Shown: one piece after another, positions 24,829-34,325 of the stretch
How positions within the stretch are numbered: position 1 is the stretch's first letter
How the letters are laid out: every line of letters starts with the position of its first letter
NCBI GenBank assembly: GCA_021787565.1
Contig: JAJYLT010000005.1
Location: forward strand, 55,020 to 119,019
Direction: 5' to 3'
Origin: Acidobacteriota bacterium
GTDB lineage: Bacteria > Acidobacteriota > UBA4820 > DSQY01
Length of the DNA: 64,000 nucleotides
Program-made: the position numbers and the translations under genes
Notes under the pieces: model-generated
What the model saw: only the letters and a program-made list of their open reading frames with translations
What the model was told of the DNA's origin: nothing
Database searches by the model: none

Positions 24829-26544
24829 ATGTCGGAACGCTTAGGGGAAATGCTCATCAAGGCGGGGCTGATCTCGCAGAAGCAGCTCCAGGAGGCCCTC
24901 CAGCTCCAGAAGACCAACGGGGGGAAGCTGGGCTATAACCTGGTCCGCCTGAACTACGTCAAGGAAGAGGACATCACCTCCCTCCTCTCGGAGCAGTACG
25001 GGGTCCCCGCCATCCACCTGGAGCACTTCGAGATCGACGAGTCCATTCTGAAGCACATCCCTTCGGACGTGGCGCAGAAGTACCTCGTCATCCCCATCGA
25101 GCGGACCGGGGCCACGCTCACGGTGGCCATGGCCGATCCCAGCAACGTCTTCGCCCTGGACGACATCCGCTTCATCACCGGCTACCAGGTGGAACCCGTG
25201 GTGGCCGCGGAGGCCTCCATCCGGGAGGCCATCGGGCGCTACTACGGCTCCACCCACGAGCTCCAGCTCAAGGAGATCATGGACGAGATCGCCAAGGGGG
25301 AGGTGGCCGACCTCGAGGTGGAGGACGAGGAGGGCGAGATCTCCGCGGAAGACCTCGAACAGGCCAGCCAGGATGCCCCCGTCGTCAAGCTCTGCAACCT
25401 GATCCTGACGGATGCGGTCCGGAAGGGAGCCAGCGACATCCACGTGGAGCCCTACGAGAAGGACTTCCGGGTCCGCTTCCGCATCGACGGCGTTCTCTAC
25501 GAGCAGCTCCGGCCGCCCATGAAGCTGAGGGAGGCCATCGCCTCCCGCCTGAAGATCCTGGCCAAGCTGGACATCGCCGAGAAGCGCCTGCCCCAGGACG
25601 GGCGCATCAAGATGCGGATGAAGCTGGACAACAAGACGAAGGAGATCGACTACCGCGTCTCCACGGTCCCCTGCCTTCACGGCGAGAAGATCGTCATGCG
25701 GCTGCTGGACAAGGAGGGCCTGAAGCTCGACCTGACCAAGCTCGGCTTTGAGGAACAGAGCATGGAGAAGTTCGAGCGGGCCATCATGAGGCCCTACGGG
25801 ATGGTGCTGGTCACCGGGCCCACCGGCTCGGGCAAGACCAACACCCTCTACTCGGCGGTGGGCCAGCTCAACAAGCCCGAGACCAACATCATGACCGCCG
25901 AGGACCCGGTGGAGTTCAACATCGAGGGCTGCAACCAGGTCCAGATGAAGGAGGCCATCGGCCTCAACTTCGCCTCGGCCCTCAGGGCCTTCCTGAGGCA
26001 GGATCCCAACATCATCCTGGTGGGCGAGATCCGCGACTTCGAGACGGCCGAGATCGCCGTCAAGGCGGCCCTCACGGGCCACCTCGTGCTCTCCACGCTG
26101 CACACCAACGACGCCCCCTCCACCATCAGCCGCCTCATGAACATGGGCATCGAGCCCTTCCTCGTGGCCACCTCCGTCCACCTCATCCAGGCCCAGCGGC
26201 TCGTCCGCCGGATCTGCAAGGAGTGCAAGGAGGAGTTCAAGCTGCCACGCAAGGCCCTGCAGGACCTGGGCTACGCCGACGAGGAGGTGGACACGGTGAA
26301 GGTCTACAAGGGCCGGGGGTGTCCCACCTGCAACAACAGCGGCTACAAGGGCCGCGTCGCGCTCATGGAGGTCATGGAGATGAGCGAGCAGCTCAGGGAG
26401 ATGGTCCTCATGGGCGCCAACGCGGTGGAACTCAAACGGCAGGCCCTGCAGGAGGGGATGATCACCCTCCGGCGCTCGGGCCTGGTGAAGATCAGCAACG
26501 GCGTCACCACCATCGAGGAAGTGGTCCGAGAAACCGTCAGTTGA
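24829..26544 (+). CDS. pilB: type IV pilus assembly ATPase PilB
   Basis: 571-aa hexameric motor that powers pilus extension. N-terminal MshEN-type domain (about 1-140; RLGEMLIKAGLISQKQLQEAL), then the T2SSE core with Walker A GPTGSGKT, Asp box MTAEDPVE, Walker B ILVGEIRD and His box HLVLSTLHTND, and the C-terminal zinc site CKECKEEF...CPTCNNSGYKGR. Everything the protein at 11.3 kb lacks is intact here. First gene of pilB-pilT-pilC-pilS-pilR, with 20- to 30-base gaps before pilT and pilC. Confidence 0.97.
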   Translation: MSERLGEMLIKAGLISQKQLQEALQLQKTNGGKLGYNLVRLNYVKEEDITSLLSEQYGVPAIHLEHFEIDESILKHIPSDVAQKYLVIPIERTGATLTVAMADPSNVFALDDIRFITGYQVEPVVAAEASIREAIGRYYGSTHELQLKEIMDEIAKGEVADLEVEDEEGEISAEDLEQASQDAPVVKLCNLILTDAVRKGASDIHVEPYEKDFRVRFRIDGVLYEQLRPPMKLREAIASRLKILAKLDIAEKRLPQDGRIKMRMKLDNKTKEIDYRVSTVPCLHGEKIVMRLLDKEGLKLDLTKLGFEEQSMEKFERAIMRPYGMVLVTGPTGSGKTNTLYSAVGQLNKPETNIMTAEDPVEFNIEGCNQVQMKEAIGLNFASALRAFLRQDPNIILVGEIRDFETAEIAVKAALTGHLVLSTLHTNDAPSTISRLMNMGIEPFLVATSVHLIQAQRLVRRICKECKEEFKLPRKALQDLGYADEEVDTVKVYKGRGCPTCNNSGYKGRVALMEVMEMSEQLREMVLMGANAVELKRQALQEGMITLRRSGLVKISNGVTTIEEVVRETVS

Positions 26545-26563
26545 CCCGTTCACGGAGGGCCCC

Positions 26564-27715
26564 ATGACCGTCACGATCCATCAGTTGCTAAAATTCTTGG
26601 TGGACCACGGGGGCTCCGACCTTCACATCACGGTCAATTCCCCGCCCCAGATCCGGATCCACGGCAAGCTCACGCCCATCGAGGGGACCAAGCCCCTCAC
26701 GGCGGCCGAGACCAAGCAGCTCTGCTACAGCATCCTGACCGACCAGCAGAAGCACAAATTCGAGGAGAACCTCGAACTGGACCTCTCCTTCGGCATCAAA
26801 GGGCTCTCCCGCTTCCGGGGAAACATCTTCAGCCAGCGCGGCGCGGTGGCGGGGGCCTTCCGCACCATCCCCTACGAGATAAGGGGGTTCCAGGAACTGG
26901 GGCTACCGACGATTGTGGAGAAGCTCTGCGAAAAGCCCAGGGGACTCATCCTCGTGACCGGGCCCACGGGCTCGGGAAAGTCCACCACGCTGGCGGCCAT
27001 GATCGACAAAATCAACCGCGAGCGGAGCGACCACATCATCACCATCGAGGACCCGGTCGAGTACCTCCACCCCCACAAGTCCTGCGTAGTGAACCAGCGT
27101 GAGATCGGCTCCGACACCTACTCCTTCAAGAATGCGCTCAAGAGCATCCTGCGCCAGGACCCGGACGTGGTCCTCATCGGCGAGATGCGCGACCTGGAGA
27201 CCATCGAGGCGGCCCTCAGGATCGCCGAGACGGGCCACCTCACCTTCGCCACCCTCCACACCAACTCCTCGGTGGAGACCGTCAACAGGATCATCGACGT
27301 CTTCCCCAGCCACCAGCAGTCCCAGGTCAGGACCCAGCTCTCCTTCGTGCTCCAGGGAATCCTCTGCCAGTCCCTCCTGCCCACGCGGGACGGAAAGGGA
27401 CGCTGCCTCACGGTGGAGATCATGGTGCCGAACGCCGCCATCCGGAACCTGATTCGCGAGGACAAGGTGCACCAGCTCTATTCGGTCATGCAGACGGGCC
27501 AGTCGGGCCACGGCATGCAGACCTTCAACCAGTCCCTCGCCGACCTGTACCTCAAGGGGAGAATCGACCTGGAGACGGCCATGGCCCGGTCCTCCATGCC
27601 GGACGAGCTCCAGGAGCTCATCAACCGCAACATCACCTTGGGACAACGGCGCATGACCGCGCCCCCGCCGACCTCCGCCCCCACCCGGGGGCCCATGCCG
27701 GTGCGCAAGCCCTGA
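26564..27715 (+). CDS. pilT: type IV pilus retraction ATPase PilT
   Basis: 383 aa. Retracts the pilus by depolymerisation. N-terminal PAS-like domain (GSDLHITVNSPPQIRIHGKL), Walker A GPTGSGKS, Asp box ITIEDPVE, Walker B VVLIGEMRDLETI, His box GHLTFATLHTNS, and the PilT-specific C-terminal motif AIRNLIRE. The C-terminus has a short Pro/Thr tail. Located 20 bases after pilB. Confidence 0.96.
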   Translation: MTVTIHQLLKFLVDHGGSDLHITVNSPPQIRIHGKLTPIEGTKPLTAAETKQLCYSILTDQQKHKFEENLELDLSFGIKGLSRFRGNIFSQRGAVAGAFRTIPYEIRGFQELGLPTIVEKLCEKPRGLILVTGPTGSGKSTTLAAMIDKINRERSDHIITIEDPVEYLHPHKSCVVNQREIGSDTYSFKNALKSILRQDPDVVLIGEMRDLETIEAALRIAETGHLTFATLHTNSSVETVNRIIDVFPSHQQSQVRTQLSFVLQGILCQSLLPTRDGKGRCLTVEIMVPNAAIRNLIREDKVHQLYSVMQTGQSGHGMQTFNQSLADLYLKGRIDLETAMARSSMPDELQELINRNITLGQRRMTAPPPTSAPTRGPMPVRKP

Positions 27716-27741
27716 AGGCTTAGAACAGGGAGGGAGGAACC

Positions 27742-28944
27742 ATGCCCCAGTTCGAGTGGAAAGGCCGCAGGCGAAGCGGAGAGACGATAGAGGGCGCCAT
27801 GGCCGCCGACAACAAGGACGCCGTCATCGCGGCCCTCCGACGCCAGCAGATCGTCGCCACGAGGGTCAAGGAGAAGGGCAAGGAGCTCGCCCTCCCGAAA
27901 TTCGGCGGCGGCGTGAAAACGAAGGAGCTGGCCATCTTCACCCGCCAGTTCTCCGTCATGATCGACGCGGGCCTCCCCGTCGTGCAGTGCCTGGAGATCC
28001 TGGGTTCCCAGCAGTCCAATAGGGCCTTCCAGCGCGTGCTCTTCGAGATCCGCGAGGACGTGGAGGCGGGCTCCAGCCTCCACGAGGCCTTCAAGAAGCA
28101 TCCCAAGGTCTTCAACGACCTCTACTGCAACCTGGTGGCGGCCGGGGAGGCGGGCGGCATCCTGGACACGATCCTCCAGCGCCTCTCGATCTACATCGAG
28201 AAGGCCGTCAAGCTGCGCGCCGCGATCAAGTCCGCCATGATCTACCCCGTGGTGGTCGTCACGGTGGCCGTCCTGGTCGTGATGGTCATCATGTGGAAGG
28301 TGGTCCCCACCTTCGCCAACCTGTTCGAAGGCCTGGGCGCACGGCTCCCCCTGCCCACCCGGATCGTCATCGCCATCAGCAATTTCCTGGGGCGCTGGGC
28401 CTGGCTGGTCATCCTCCTGGTCATCGCGGTGGCGGTCACCATCCGCCTCTACTACAAGACGCCCGGGGGCCGGTACACCATCGACAAGATCCTGCTCAAG
28501 GTGCCGGTCTTCGGCATCGTCCTGAAGAAGATCGCCGTGGCCCGCTTCTGCCGGACCCTAGCGACGCTCGTCTCCTCCGGCGTGCCCATCCTGGAGGGGC
28601 TGGACATCACCGCCCGCACCTCCGGCAACGCCATCGTGGAAGAGGCCATCATGAAGACGCGAAAGGCGGTGGAGGAGGGCAAGACCCTCACCCAGCCCCT
28701 GGAGGAATCCAAGATATTTCCCGGCATGGTGACCCAGATGATCAACGTGGGCGAGTCCACCGGCGCCCTCGACGCCATGCTCGGCAAGATCGCCGACTTC
28801 TACGAGGACGAGGTGGACGAGGCCGTGGGCAACCTCATGTCCATGCTGGAGCCCGTCATCATCGTCTTTCTGGGCGTCACCATCGGCGGCATCGTCATCG
28901 CCATGTACATGCCCATGTTCTCCCTCATCCAGCAGATCCAGTAA
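27742..28944 (+). CDS. pilC: type IV pilus inner-membrane platform protein PilC
   Basis: 400 aa T2SSF-family protein that couples the ATPases to pilin polymerisation. Two T2SSF repeats are visible, starting FTRQFSVMIDAGLPVVQCLEIL and FCRTLATLVSSGVPILEGLDI, each followed by the GEAGG/GESTG type turn (AAGEAGGILD, NVGESTGALD). Transmembrane segments lie near residues 170-195, 215-235 and 375-395. It begins with the family start PQFEWKGRRRSGE. SD GGGAGG precedes the ATG. Confidence 0.95.
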   Translation: MPQFEWKGRRRSGETIEGAMAADNKDAVIAALRRQQIVATRVKEKGKELALPKFGGGVKTKELAIFTRQFSVMIDAGLPVVQCLEILGSQQSNRAFQRVLFEIREDVEAGSSLHEAFKKHPKVFNDLYCNLVAAGEAGGILDTILQRLSIYIEKAVKLRAAIKSAMIYPVVVVTVAVLVVMVIMWKVVPTFANLFEGLGARLPLPTRIVIAISNFLGRWAWLVILLVIAVAVTIRLYYKTPGGRYTIDKILLKVPVFGIVLKKIAVARFCRTLATLVSSGVPILEGLDITARTSGNAIVEEAIMKTRKAVEEGKTLTQPLEESKIFPGMVTQMINVGESTGALDAMLGKIADFYEDEVDEAVGNLMSMLEPVIIVFLGVTIGGIVIAMYMPMFSLIQQIQ

Positions 28945-29027
28945 AGATGAGATAGAGGCAGAGAACCAGGGAAACAGAGAGACAGGGAGGGAAAAAGGGG
29001 GGCGAGACGGGAGACGCGGGCGGGGCC

Positions 29028-29097
29028 GCAAGAGGCCTCTCCAGCGGCTGACTGGCCGTCTCCTTTCCATCTGTCGCGCTCTGAAGAGCGCTCCCAC
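29028..29097. repeat. BIME-like inverted REP pair
   Basis: GCAAGAGGCCTCTCCAGCGG... then ...GTCGCGCTCTGAAGAGCGCTCCCAC. Same two half units (GGCCTCT stem and GCGCTCT stem) as the pairs at 33054-33124 and 59578-59647, with some decay. Confidence 0.65.
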
Positions 29098-29148
29098 GCG
29101 CCCTCGCATCCCAATCGTGCTTTTCCAATTCGCAATTCGCCGTGCCTT

Positions 29149-29739
29149 CATGGCTGTCCAAGACAATTTCAACTCGCGCTTGTGCGGTTTGCCTTCCGGA
29201 GCGAAGCGGAGGAAGGCGCGTCCCGGCGCGTCGCGCGGGGGCGCTCCCCAAGGAGGGGCTCGGCCGCCCCTCCTCGGCGCTCCCCTGGCGTACGCCAGGG
29301 AAACTGCTCTTCCCTGCCCTTGCGGGGGTGGCCCTCTGAGCGGGGAAACCTCCCCGTTTCCCCGCACCTCTTCGACTGGCGCCGTCCCTTCGCTTTTCGC
29401 TGCAAGCGAAAAGCGGCGTCCCGGCGCCGATGGGCCTCATGCAAGGAAGATGAGGCGGCCGCACCGCAAGCGTACTCCCCGTACGCTGAGGATGCGGACG
29501 CCGAAGGCTGACGAAGCAGGAGGTCCGTCGCCGCCGGCGCACCCGTGGAGGGTGGGGGGACGGTTCGTACCAGGAAAGGCTGGGGCTGGCGCCCGAAGGG
29601 CGGCTGAGGGCCTGCGGACGGAGCGCGGCCACGCTCGCATGGACGCGCCCGGACCAGGCCCCCAGCGCCGCGCCAAAGGCGCGGCCAAGGCCCGGCCGTG
29701 GTTCGGAGCCGACAAGGCGGTCTATTTTGGACAGGCATA
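29149..29739. mobile_element. MITE-like element, copy 1 (591 bp)
   Basis: Ends are imperfect inverted repeats: left CATGGCTGTCCAAGAC, right (reverse complement) TATGCCTGTCCAAAAT. A 9-base direct repeat CCGTGCCTT flanks it (29140-29148 and 29740-29748), a likely target duplication. Most of its body matches copy 2 at 41670-42424, including a CGCTTTTCGC/GCGAAAAGCG hairpin and a GCGTACTCCCCGTACGC palindrome. No transposase is encoded; long GC-driven open frames cover it on both strands. Copy 1 has about 100 bases (around 29250-29350) missing from copy 2. Confidence 0.75.
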
Positions 29740-29849
29740 CCGTGCCTTGGTGTCTTGGTGGTGGATCGTTTTTCCCATCCCAGATCCGCCATTCTTCTTC
29801 CCCCTTTCTCCTCCCCGCGCTATCATTCTCTCCATGACGATTGCCGGGA

Positions 29850-31490
29850 ATGCCTAAGGCCATGGAAGCCCTCGAGACGAGCGCCGTCCGGCTGATGGTC
29901 TACCGGATGGTGATCATCCTCACCTTCTTCCTCAGCGCGCTGGGGATCCAGGCCTTCCTGGGAGCCGAGGCCTACCTCAGGCCCTTCTACTACATCATCG
30001 CCTTCGTCCTTGCCCAGAATCTCCTCTACACCGTTATCTATCTCTCCGCCCGCTCGCTCAGGGATCGGCCCTTCTTCATCATCGTCCAGCTCTTCGGGGA
30101 CGTCCTGACGGTGACCCTGCTGGCCCTGTTCACGGGCGGCATCCAGAGCATCTTCACCTTCCTCTACCACCTGCTCATCGTGGTGGCGGGGTACCTCCTG
30201 CGCAAGCGCGGGGCCTTCACCATGGCGGTGATCAATGCCCTCGTGTATGGGCTTCTCTGCGTCGCCCTCTTCTACAACTGGATCGACCCCGAGAAATTGG
30301 GCGGAAGCTTCCCCTACGACCGGCCCACCGCCGAGTCGGCCCTCTATTCGCTCCTGGCCAATTACGTCGGCTTCTTCCTCATCGCAGCACTCATCACCAT
30401 CATGTCGGGGCGCCTCGAATCCACCCGCAAGGCGCTGGGAGCCATGCAGAGGGATTTCACCAGCCTCCAGAGCCTGAACGAGCAGATCCTCTCCTCGCTC
30501 ACCTGGGGGGTGGTAACCACCGACGCCAAGGGCCGCGTCACCTATTCCAACCCCGCGGCCATGCGTCTTCTGGGCGAGACCCTGCCCGCGGGATGGGACT
30601 TCGACCCCCACCTCGAGGCCCTGGGCCATCGCGGCCGCTGTGCCCTGGACCCGGAGGCTCCCGAGGGACGGGAGCTGGAGCTGGCCGTGGCGGGCGGAGA
30701 GCGCCACCTCTCCATCGTCACCGCCCCCCTCCGCTCCGGTCAGTCCGCCCTGGGCTACCTGGCGCTCATCCGCGACCAGACGGAGGTGGTGAAGCTGAGG
30801 GAACAGCTGGCGCTGAAAGACCGGCTCATGGCGACGGGGGCAATGGCCGCGGACATCGCCCACGAGATCAAGAACCCCCTGGGCAGCATCTTCGGCGCCG
30901 CACAGATGCTCAAGAGGCAGGCACCCGATGAGAGCAGCGAGCACGCCCTGCTGGCCATCATCCAGGAGGAGAGCCGCCGCCTCACCGAGATCCTCAACAA
31001 CTTCCTCCGCTACGTGAAACCCCCGCAGATCCGGAGGCAGCAGCTCGACCTGACGGCCCTGGCCGGAGAGGTCGTGACCCTCTTCCGGAACGATTCGGCG
31101 AACCCTTCGGGGCTGATCGTGCAGCTGGCCCTCCCGGGCGATCCGGTGGAGGTCTCGGCCGATGCGGACCGGGTCCGCCAGGCCCTCTGGAACCTGCTCA
31201 CCAACGCCAGGAAGGCGGTGAAGGCGGAGGGGGTCATCCGCGTTTCCTTAACGCGCTCCAGCCTAGACGCTATACTGGAGGTGGAGGACAACGGCGAGGG
31301 CATGAGGAATTCGCAGATTCCCAACTACTTCCAGCCGTTCCGCCACGGCTTCGCGCAGGGTTCGGGCCTGGGCCTCTCGGTGGTCTACCAGATCATGGAG
31401 GAGCACCGCGGCCGCGTCGAGATCGAATCGGCCCTGGGAAGGGGCACGCGCTGCCGGCTCCTCTTCCCTCTGGAGGCGGCCCATGAGTGA
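29850..31490 (+). CDS. pilS: PilS-like membrane sensor histidine kinase
   Basis: About 546 aa. Six transmembrane segments fill residues about 15-190 (pilS-type membrane sensor), then a PAS-like domain (about 210-310; SLTWGVVTTDAKGRVTYSNPAAMRLL), the HisKA phospho-acceptor MAADIAHEIKNPLGSI, and the HATPase_c boxes VRQALWNLLTNARKAV, VEDNGEGM and GSGLGLSVVYQIMEEHRG. It phosphorylates the PilR-like protein encoded next, with which it overlaps by 8 bases. Start: ATG 29850; a TTG 9 bases earlier and ATG 29862 are alternatives. Confidence 0.9.
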   Translation: MPKAMEALETSAVRLMVYRMVIILTFFLSALGIQAFLGAEAYLRPFYYIIAFVLAQNLLYTVIYLSARSLRDRPFFIIVQLFGDVLTVTLLALFTGGIQSIFTFLYHLLIVVAGYLLRKRGAFTMAVINALVYGLLCVALFYNWIDPEKLGGSFPYDRPTAESALYSLLANYVGFFLIAALITIMSGRLESTRKALGAMQRDFTSLQSLNEQILSSLTWGVVTTDAKGRVTYSNPAAMRLLGETLPAGWDFDPHLEALGHRGRCALDPEAPEGRELELAVAGGERHLSIVTAPLRSGQSALGYLALIRDQTEVVKLREQLALKDRLMATGAMAADIAHEIKNPLGSIFGAAQMLKRQAPDESSEHALLAIIQEESRRLTEILNNFLRYVKPPQIRRQQLDLTALAGEVVTLFRNDSANPSGLIVQLALPGDPVEVSADADRVRQALWNLLTNARKAVKAEGVIRVSLTRSSLDAILEVEDNGEGMRNSQIPNYFQPFRHGFAQGSGLGLSVVYQIMEEHRGRVEIESALGRGTRCRLLFPLEAAHE

Positions 31491-32862
31491 CCGCGTTCTG
31501 GTCGTGGACGACGAGACCTCCATGCGGCGCATGCTGGAGATCCTCTTCCGGGACGAGGGGTACGAGGTCCAGACCGCGGAGAGCGCCGAGCGGGCCATGG
31601 CGGCCCTCGGCTCGACGCCTTTCGACGTCGTGATCTCGGACATCCGCATGCCGGGGCTCTCGGGCATGGACCTCCTGCGCCGACTCAAGACCGACGATTC
31701 CCAGGCCGAAGTGATCCTCATGACCGCCTACGCGAGCACCGATTCGGCCATCGAAGCCCTGAAGCTGGGCGCCTTCGATTACGTCACCAAGCCCTTCCAG
31801 GTGGAGGAGCTGGTCAACATCGTCCGGCACGCCATCGAGAAGAAGACGCTCAGGGAGGAGAACGTCCTCCTCAAGGTCCAGTTGGCCCACCAGGAGCGCT
31901 TCGGAGAGATCGTCGGCCAGAGCCGGCCCATGCAGGAGATCTACGCCCTGATCGAGCGCATCGCCCCCACGGCGAGCACCGTCCTGGTCCAGGGCGAGAG
32001 CGGCACCGGCAAGGAGCTCATCGCCAGGACCATCCACCAGCGCTCGCCCCGCGGCAAGCGCCCCTTCGTCGCCGTCAACTGCGGAGGGCTCACCGAAACC
32101 CTCCTGGAGAGCGAGCTCTTCGGCCACGTCAAAGGGGCCTTCACCGGGGCCCACGCCACCAAGAAGGGCTTCTTCGACCTGGCCGATGGGGGAACGATCT
32201 TCCTGGATGAAATCGGCGAGATGTCTCCCGCCATGCAGGTCAAGCTGCTGCGCGCCTTGCAGGAGCGCCGCATCCGCCCCGTGGGCGGCGACGGCGAGCA
32301 CCCCGTGGACGCACGAGTCGTCGCGGCCACCAACGAGGACCTCCAGCGGATGATCCAGGAGAAGAGGTTCCGGGAGGATCTCTACTACCGCATCAAGGTC
32401 CACTCCATCGCGGTGCCGCCGCTCCGCAACCGCCGCGAGGACATCCCCCTGCTGGCCAGGAGCTTCATGGAGAAACACGCCAGGCTCATGGGCCGCTCCC
32501 TCCCGACCCTGTCGGCGGAGGCGCTCAAGGCCCTCGAAAGCTACCTCTGGCCGGGCAACGTACGGGAGCTCGAAAACGTGGTGGAACGGGCCATGGCTCT
32601 CGCCGAAGGGCGCATCGAGACGCGCCACCTGCCGGAGGAGGTGGTGGGCTTCCGCGTGACCCAGGCCCCGGGGGAGATCCAGATCCCCGAGAGCGGCTTC
32701 GACCTCACCGAGGTGGTGGAACAGACCCGGGCGCGCTACCTCCAGAAGGCCCTGGAGCTGGAGGGGGGCGTCATGGTCAGGGCGGCCCAGCGGTTGGGAA
32801 TCACCTTCCGCTCCATGCGCTACTTCGTCAAGAAGTACCGCCTGAACGCGAAGGAAGGCTGA
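31483..32862 (+). CDS. pilR: PilR-like sigma-54-dependent response regulator
   Basis: 459 aa. Receiver domain (VVDDETSMRRML, phospho-Asp in VVISDIRMPGLSG), AAA+ domain with GESGTGKE, GAFTGA and TIFLDEIGEM, and a C-terminal HTH (AAQRLGITFRSMRYFVKKYRL) of the PilR type. In relatives PilR switches on the pilin gene from a sigma-54 promoter; no pilA gene is found in this window, so the target must be elsewhere. Overlaps pilS. Confidence 0.94.
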   Translation: MSDRVLVVDDETSMRRMLEILFRDEGYEVQTAESAERAMAALGSTPFDVVISDIRMPGLSGMDLLRRLKTDDSQAEVILMTAYASTDSAIEALKLGAFDYVTKPFQVEELVNIVRHAIEKKTLREENVLLKVQLAHQERFGEIVGQSRPMQEIYALIERIAPTASTVLVQGESGTGKELIARTIHQRSPRGKRPFVAVNCGGLTETLLESELFGHVKGAFTGAHATKKGFFDLADGGTIFLDEIGEMSPAMQVKLLRALQERRIRPVGGDGEHPVDARVVAATNEDLQRMIQEKRFREDLYYRIKVHSIAVPPLRNRREDIPLLARSFMEKHARLMGRSLPTLSAEALKALESYLWPGNVRELENVVERAMALAEGRIETRHLPEEVVGFRVTQAPGEIQIPESGFDLTEVVEQTRARYLQKALELEGGVMVRAAQRLGITFRSMRYFVKKYRLNAKEG

Positions 32863-33281
32863 GGGAAAATTGCGAATGGCGAATCAGGGAGAAACCACAG
32901 AGGCACAGAGACACAGAGCGATTTGAGAGAAAAGTCGGAATGCTGAAAGAAAGGTTCACCGCGGAGACGCGGAGGGCGCAGAGGAATCCGGGGGGGAGGA
33001 TCGCGCGTTTCGCCTCTTGTTTCTCCCGTCTTGCGCCTCCCGCCTCGCCCCCCGTAGGAGCGCTCTCCAGAGCGCGATGGGATGGTGCGAGCACGGCGAA
33101 TCGGCCTCTGGAGAGGCCTCCTACACGAAGATCTCCGCCAGCCGCCACATTTCACGTTTCTTCTTTCCCCGGCTCTCCGGCTCTCCAGCCCCATCTCTTC
33201 CCTGTCTCCTTTTTCCCGTCTCGCGTTTCGCCACTCCTCACTCCTCACTTCCCACTCCTCACCCTCCATAAGGCCTTCTGA
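32863..33281. repeat. repeat-filled gap after pilR
   Basis: Contains CCACAGAGGCACAGAGACACAG and CACCGCGGAGACGCGGAGGGC filler units (about 32894-32990), an inverted REP pair (33054-33124), and ACTCCTCACTCCTCACTTCCC low-complexity sequence (about 33230-33265). No gene supported. Confidence 0.65.
33054..33124. repeat. BIME-like inverted REP pair, clean copy
   Basis: GTAGGAGCGCTCTCCAGAGCGCGAT ... ATCGGCCTCTGGAGAGGCCTCCTAC. Both arms form perfect 7-base stems around CC/GG loops and carry the GTAG head in opposite orientation. Confidence 0.75.
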
Positions 33282-34271
33282 ATGACCGACGCCGCCGGTC
33301 CCGCCCGCCCCGAACTGAGCCTCCTGGTCCCCCTCTACAACGAGGAGGAGAACCTGGAACCCCTGCTGGACCGCATCCAGGAGGAGATGGCCCGCTTGGG
33401 GCGGAGCTACGAGGTCGTGCTCGTGGACGACGGCTCCGGCGACGGCACGGTGGCGGGGCTCAAGAGGGCCGTCGCCCAACGCCCCCACCTCCGCGTCGTC
33501 CTCCTCCGGCGCAATTCCGGCCAGACCGCCGCCCTCGCGGCGGCCATCGAGCACTCCCGGGGGGCCGTTCTCGTCCCGCTGGACGGCGACCTCCAGAACG
33601 ATCCCGCCGACATCCCCAAGCTGGTTTCGAAGCTGGACGAAGGCTTCGACGTGGCCAGCGGCTGGCGCCGCCACCGCCGGGACCCCTTCTTCACGCGCAT
33701 TCTCCCCTCGAAGATCGCCAACGGGCTCATCTCCCTCATCTCTGGGGTCAAGCTGCACGACTACGGCTGCACCCTCAAGGCCTACCGGCGCGAGGTCCTG
33801 GCTCCGGTGGTGCTGCTGGGAGAGATGCACCGCTTCATCCCCATTCTGGCCACGTGGCAGGGGGCCCGCGTGGCCGAGGTGGAGGTGACCCATCATCCGC
33901 GCGTGGCGGGCAAGAGCAAGTACGGCCTGGGGCGCACGCTCAAGGTCGTCCTCGACCTCCTGACCATCAAGTTCATGGGCTCCTTCCTCACCAAGCCCAT
34001 CTACGCCTTCGGAGGAGCGGGCGTGGGGCTCTGGCTCCTCTCCGCCCTGCTGGCCGCCTACACGCTCTGGCAGAAGCTGGCCTACGGCGTCTGGGTCCAC
34101 AACAACCCCCTGCTCCTCGTGGGCATCTTCATCGCACTCGTGGGAATGCAGCTCATCATGATGGGCCTTCTGGGCGAGCTCCTCATCCGCATCTACTTCG
34201 CCAGCTCCGGAACCACTCCCTACGTGATTCGCGAAGTGCTGGAGTCAGAGAGGATGGGAACCGCTCCGTGA
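33282..34271 (+). CDS. GT2 glycosyltransferase (polyprenyl-phosphate type)
   Basis: 329 aa. The N-terminal GT-A domain begins ELSLLVPLYNEEENLEPLL; the donor/metal site is LVDDGSGDGT and the second Asp motif LDGDLQNDP. QTAALAAAIEHSRG and GCTLKAYRRE are typical of dolichyl/undecaprenyl-phosphate sugar transferases (DPM1/ArnC/GtrB). Two C-terminal transmembrane helices (about 230-255, 265-290) anchor it. It likely loads a sugar on undecaprenyl phosphate for the GT-C-type membrane transferases farther downstream. Confidence 0.88.
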   Translation: MTDAAGPARPELSLLVPLYNEEENLEPLLDRIQEEMARLGRSYEVVLVDDGSGDGTVAGLKRAVAQRPHLRVVLLRRNSGQTAALAAAIEHSRGAVLVPLDGDLQNDPADIPKLVSKLDEGFDVASGWRRHRRDPFFTRILPSKIANGLISLISGVKLHDYGCTLKAYRREVLAPVVLLGEMHRFIPILATWQGARVAEVEVTHHPRVAGKSKYGLGRTLKVVLDLLTIKFMGSFLTKPIYAFGGAGVGLWLLSALLAAYTLWQKLAYGVWVHNNPLLLVGIFIALVGMQLIMMGLLGELLIRIYFASSGTTPYVIREVLESERMGTAP

Positions 34272-34325
34272 ACCCATCACCCATCGGACAGAAGCCTCTC
34301 ATTCAAGAAGAATCATGGCCCGCCG

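Larger units (their letters stand above)
28945..29849. other. 900-base gap between pilC and pilS with REP pair and MITE-like element
   Basis: Holds a CAGGGAAACAG low-complexity tract (about 28965-28990), an inverted REP pair (29028-29097) and MITE-like copy 1 (29149-29739) followed by a CTTGGTGTCTTGGTGGTGG filler unit. Several long open frames cross it on both strands but they lie in GC-rich repeat DNA and match no family I recognise; pilA is not here. Confidence 0.65.

Noticed and set aside
29169-29792. 200-250-aa Arg/Pro/Ala-rich frames shared by both MITE-like copies, a possible new protein family
   Set aside because: Frames are open on both strands and in several phases because of high GC, and the copies differ by frame-breaking modules; no ribosome site or hydrophobic core.
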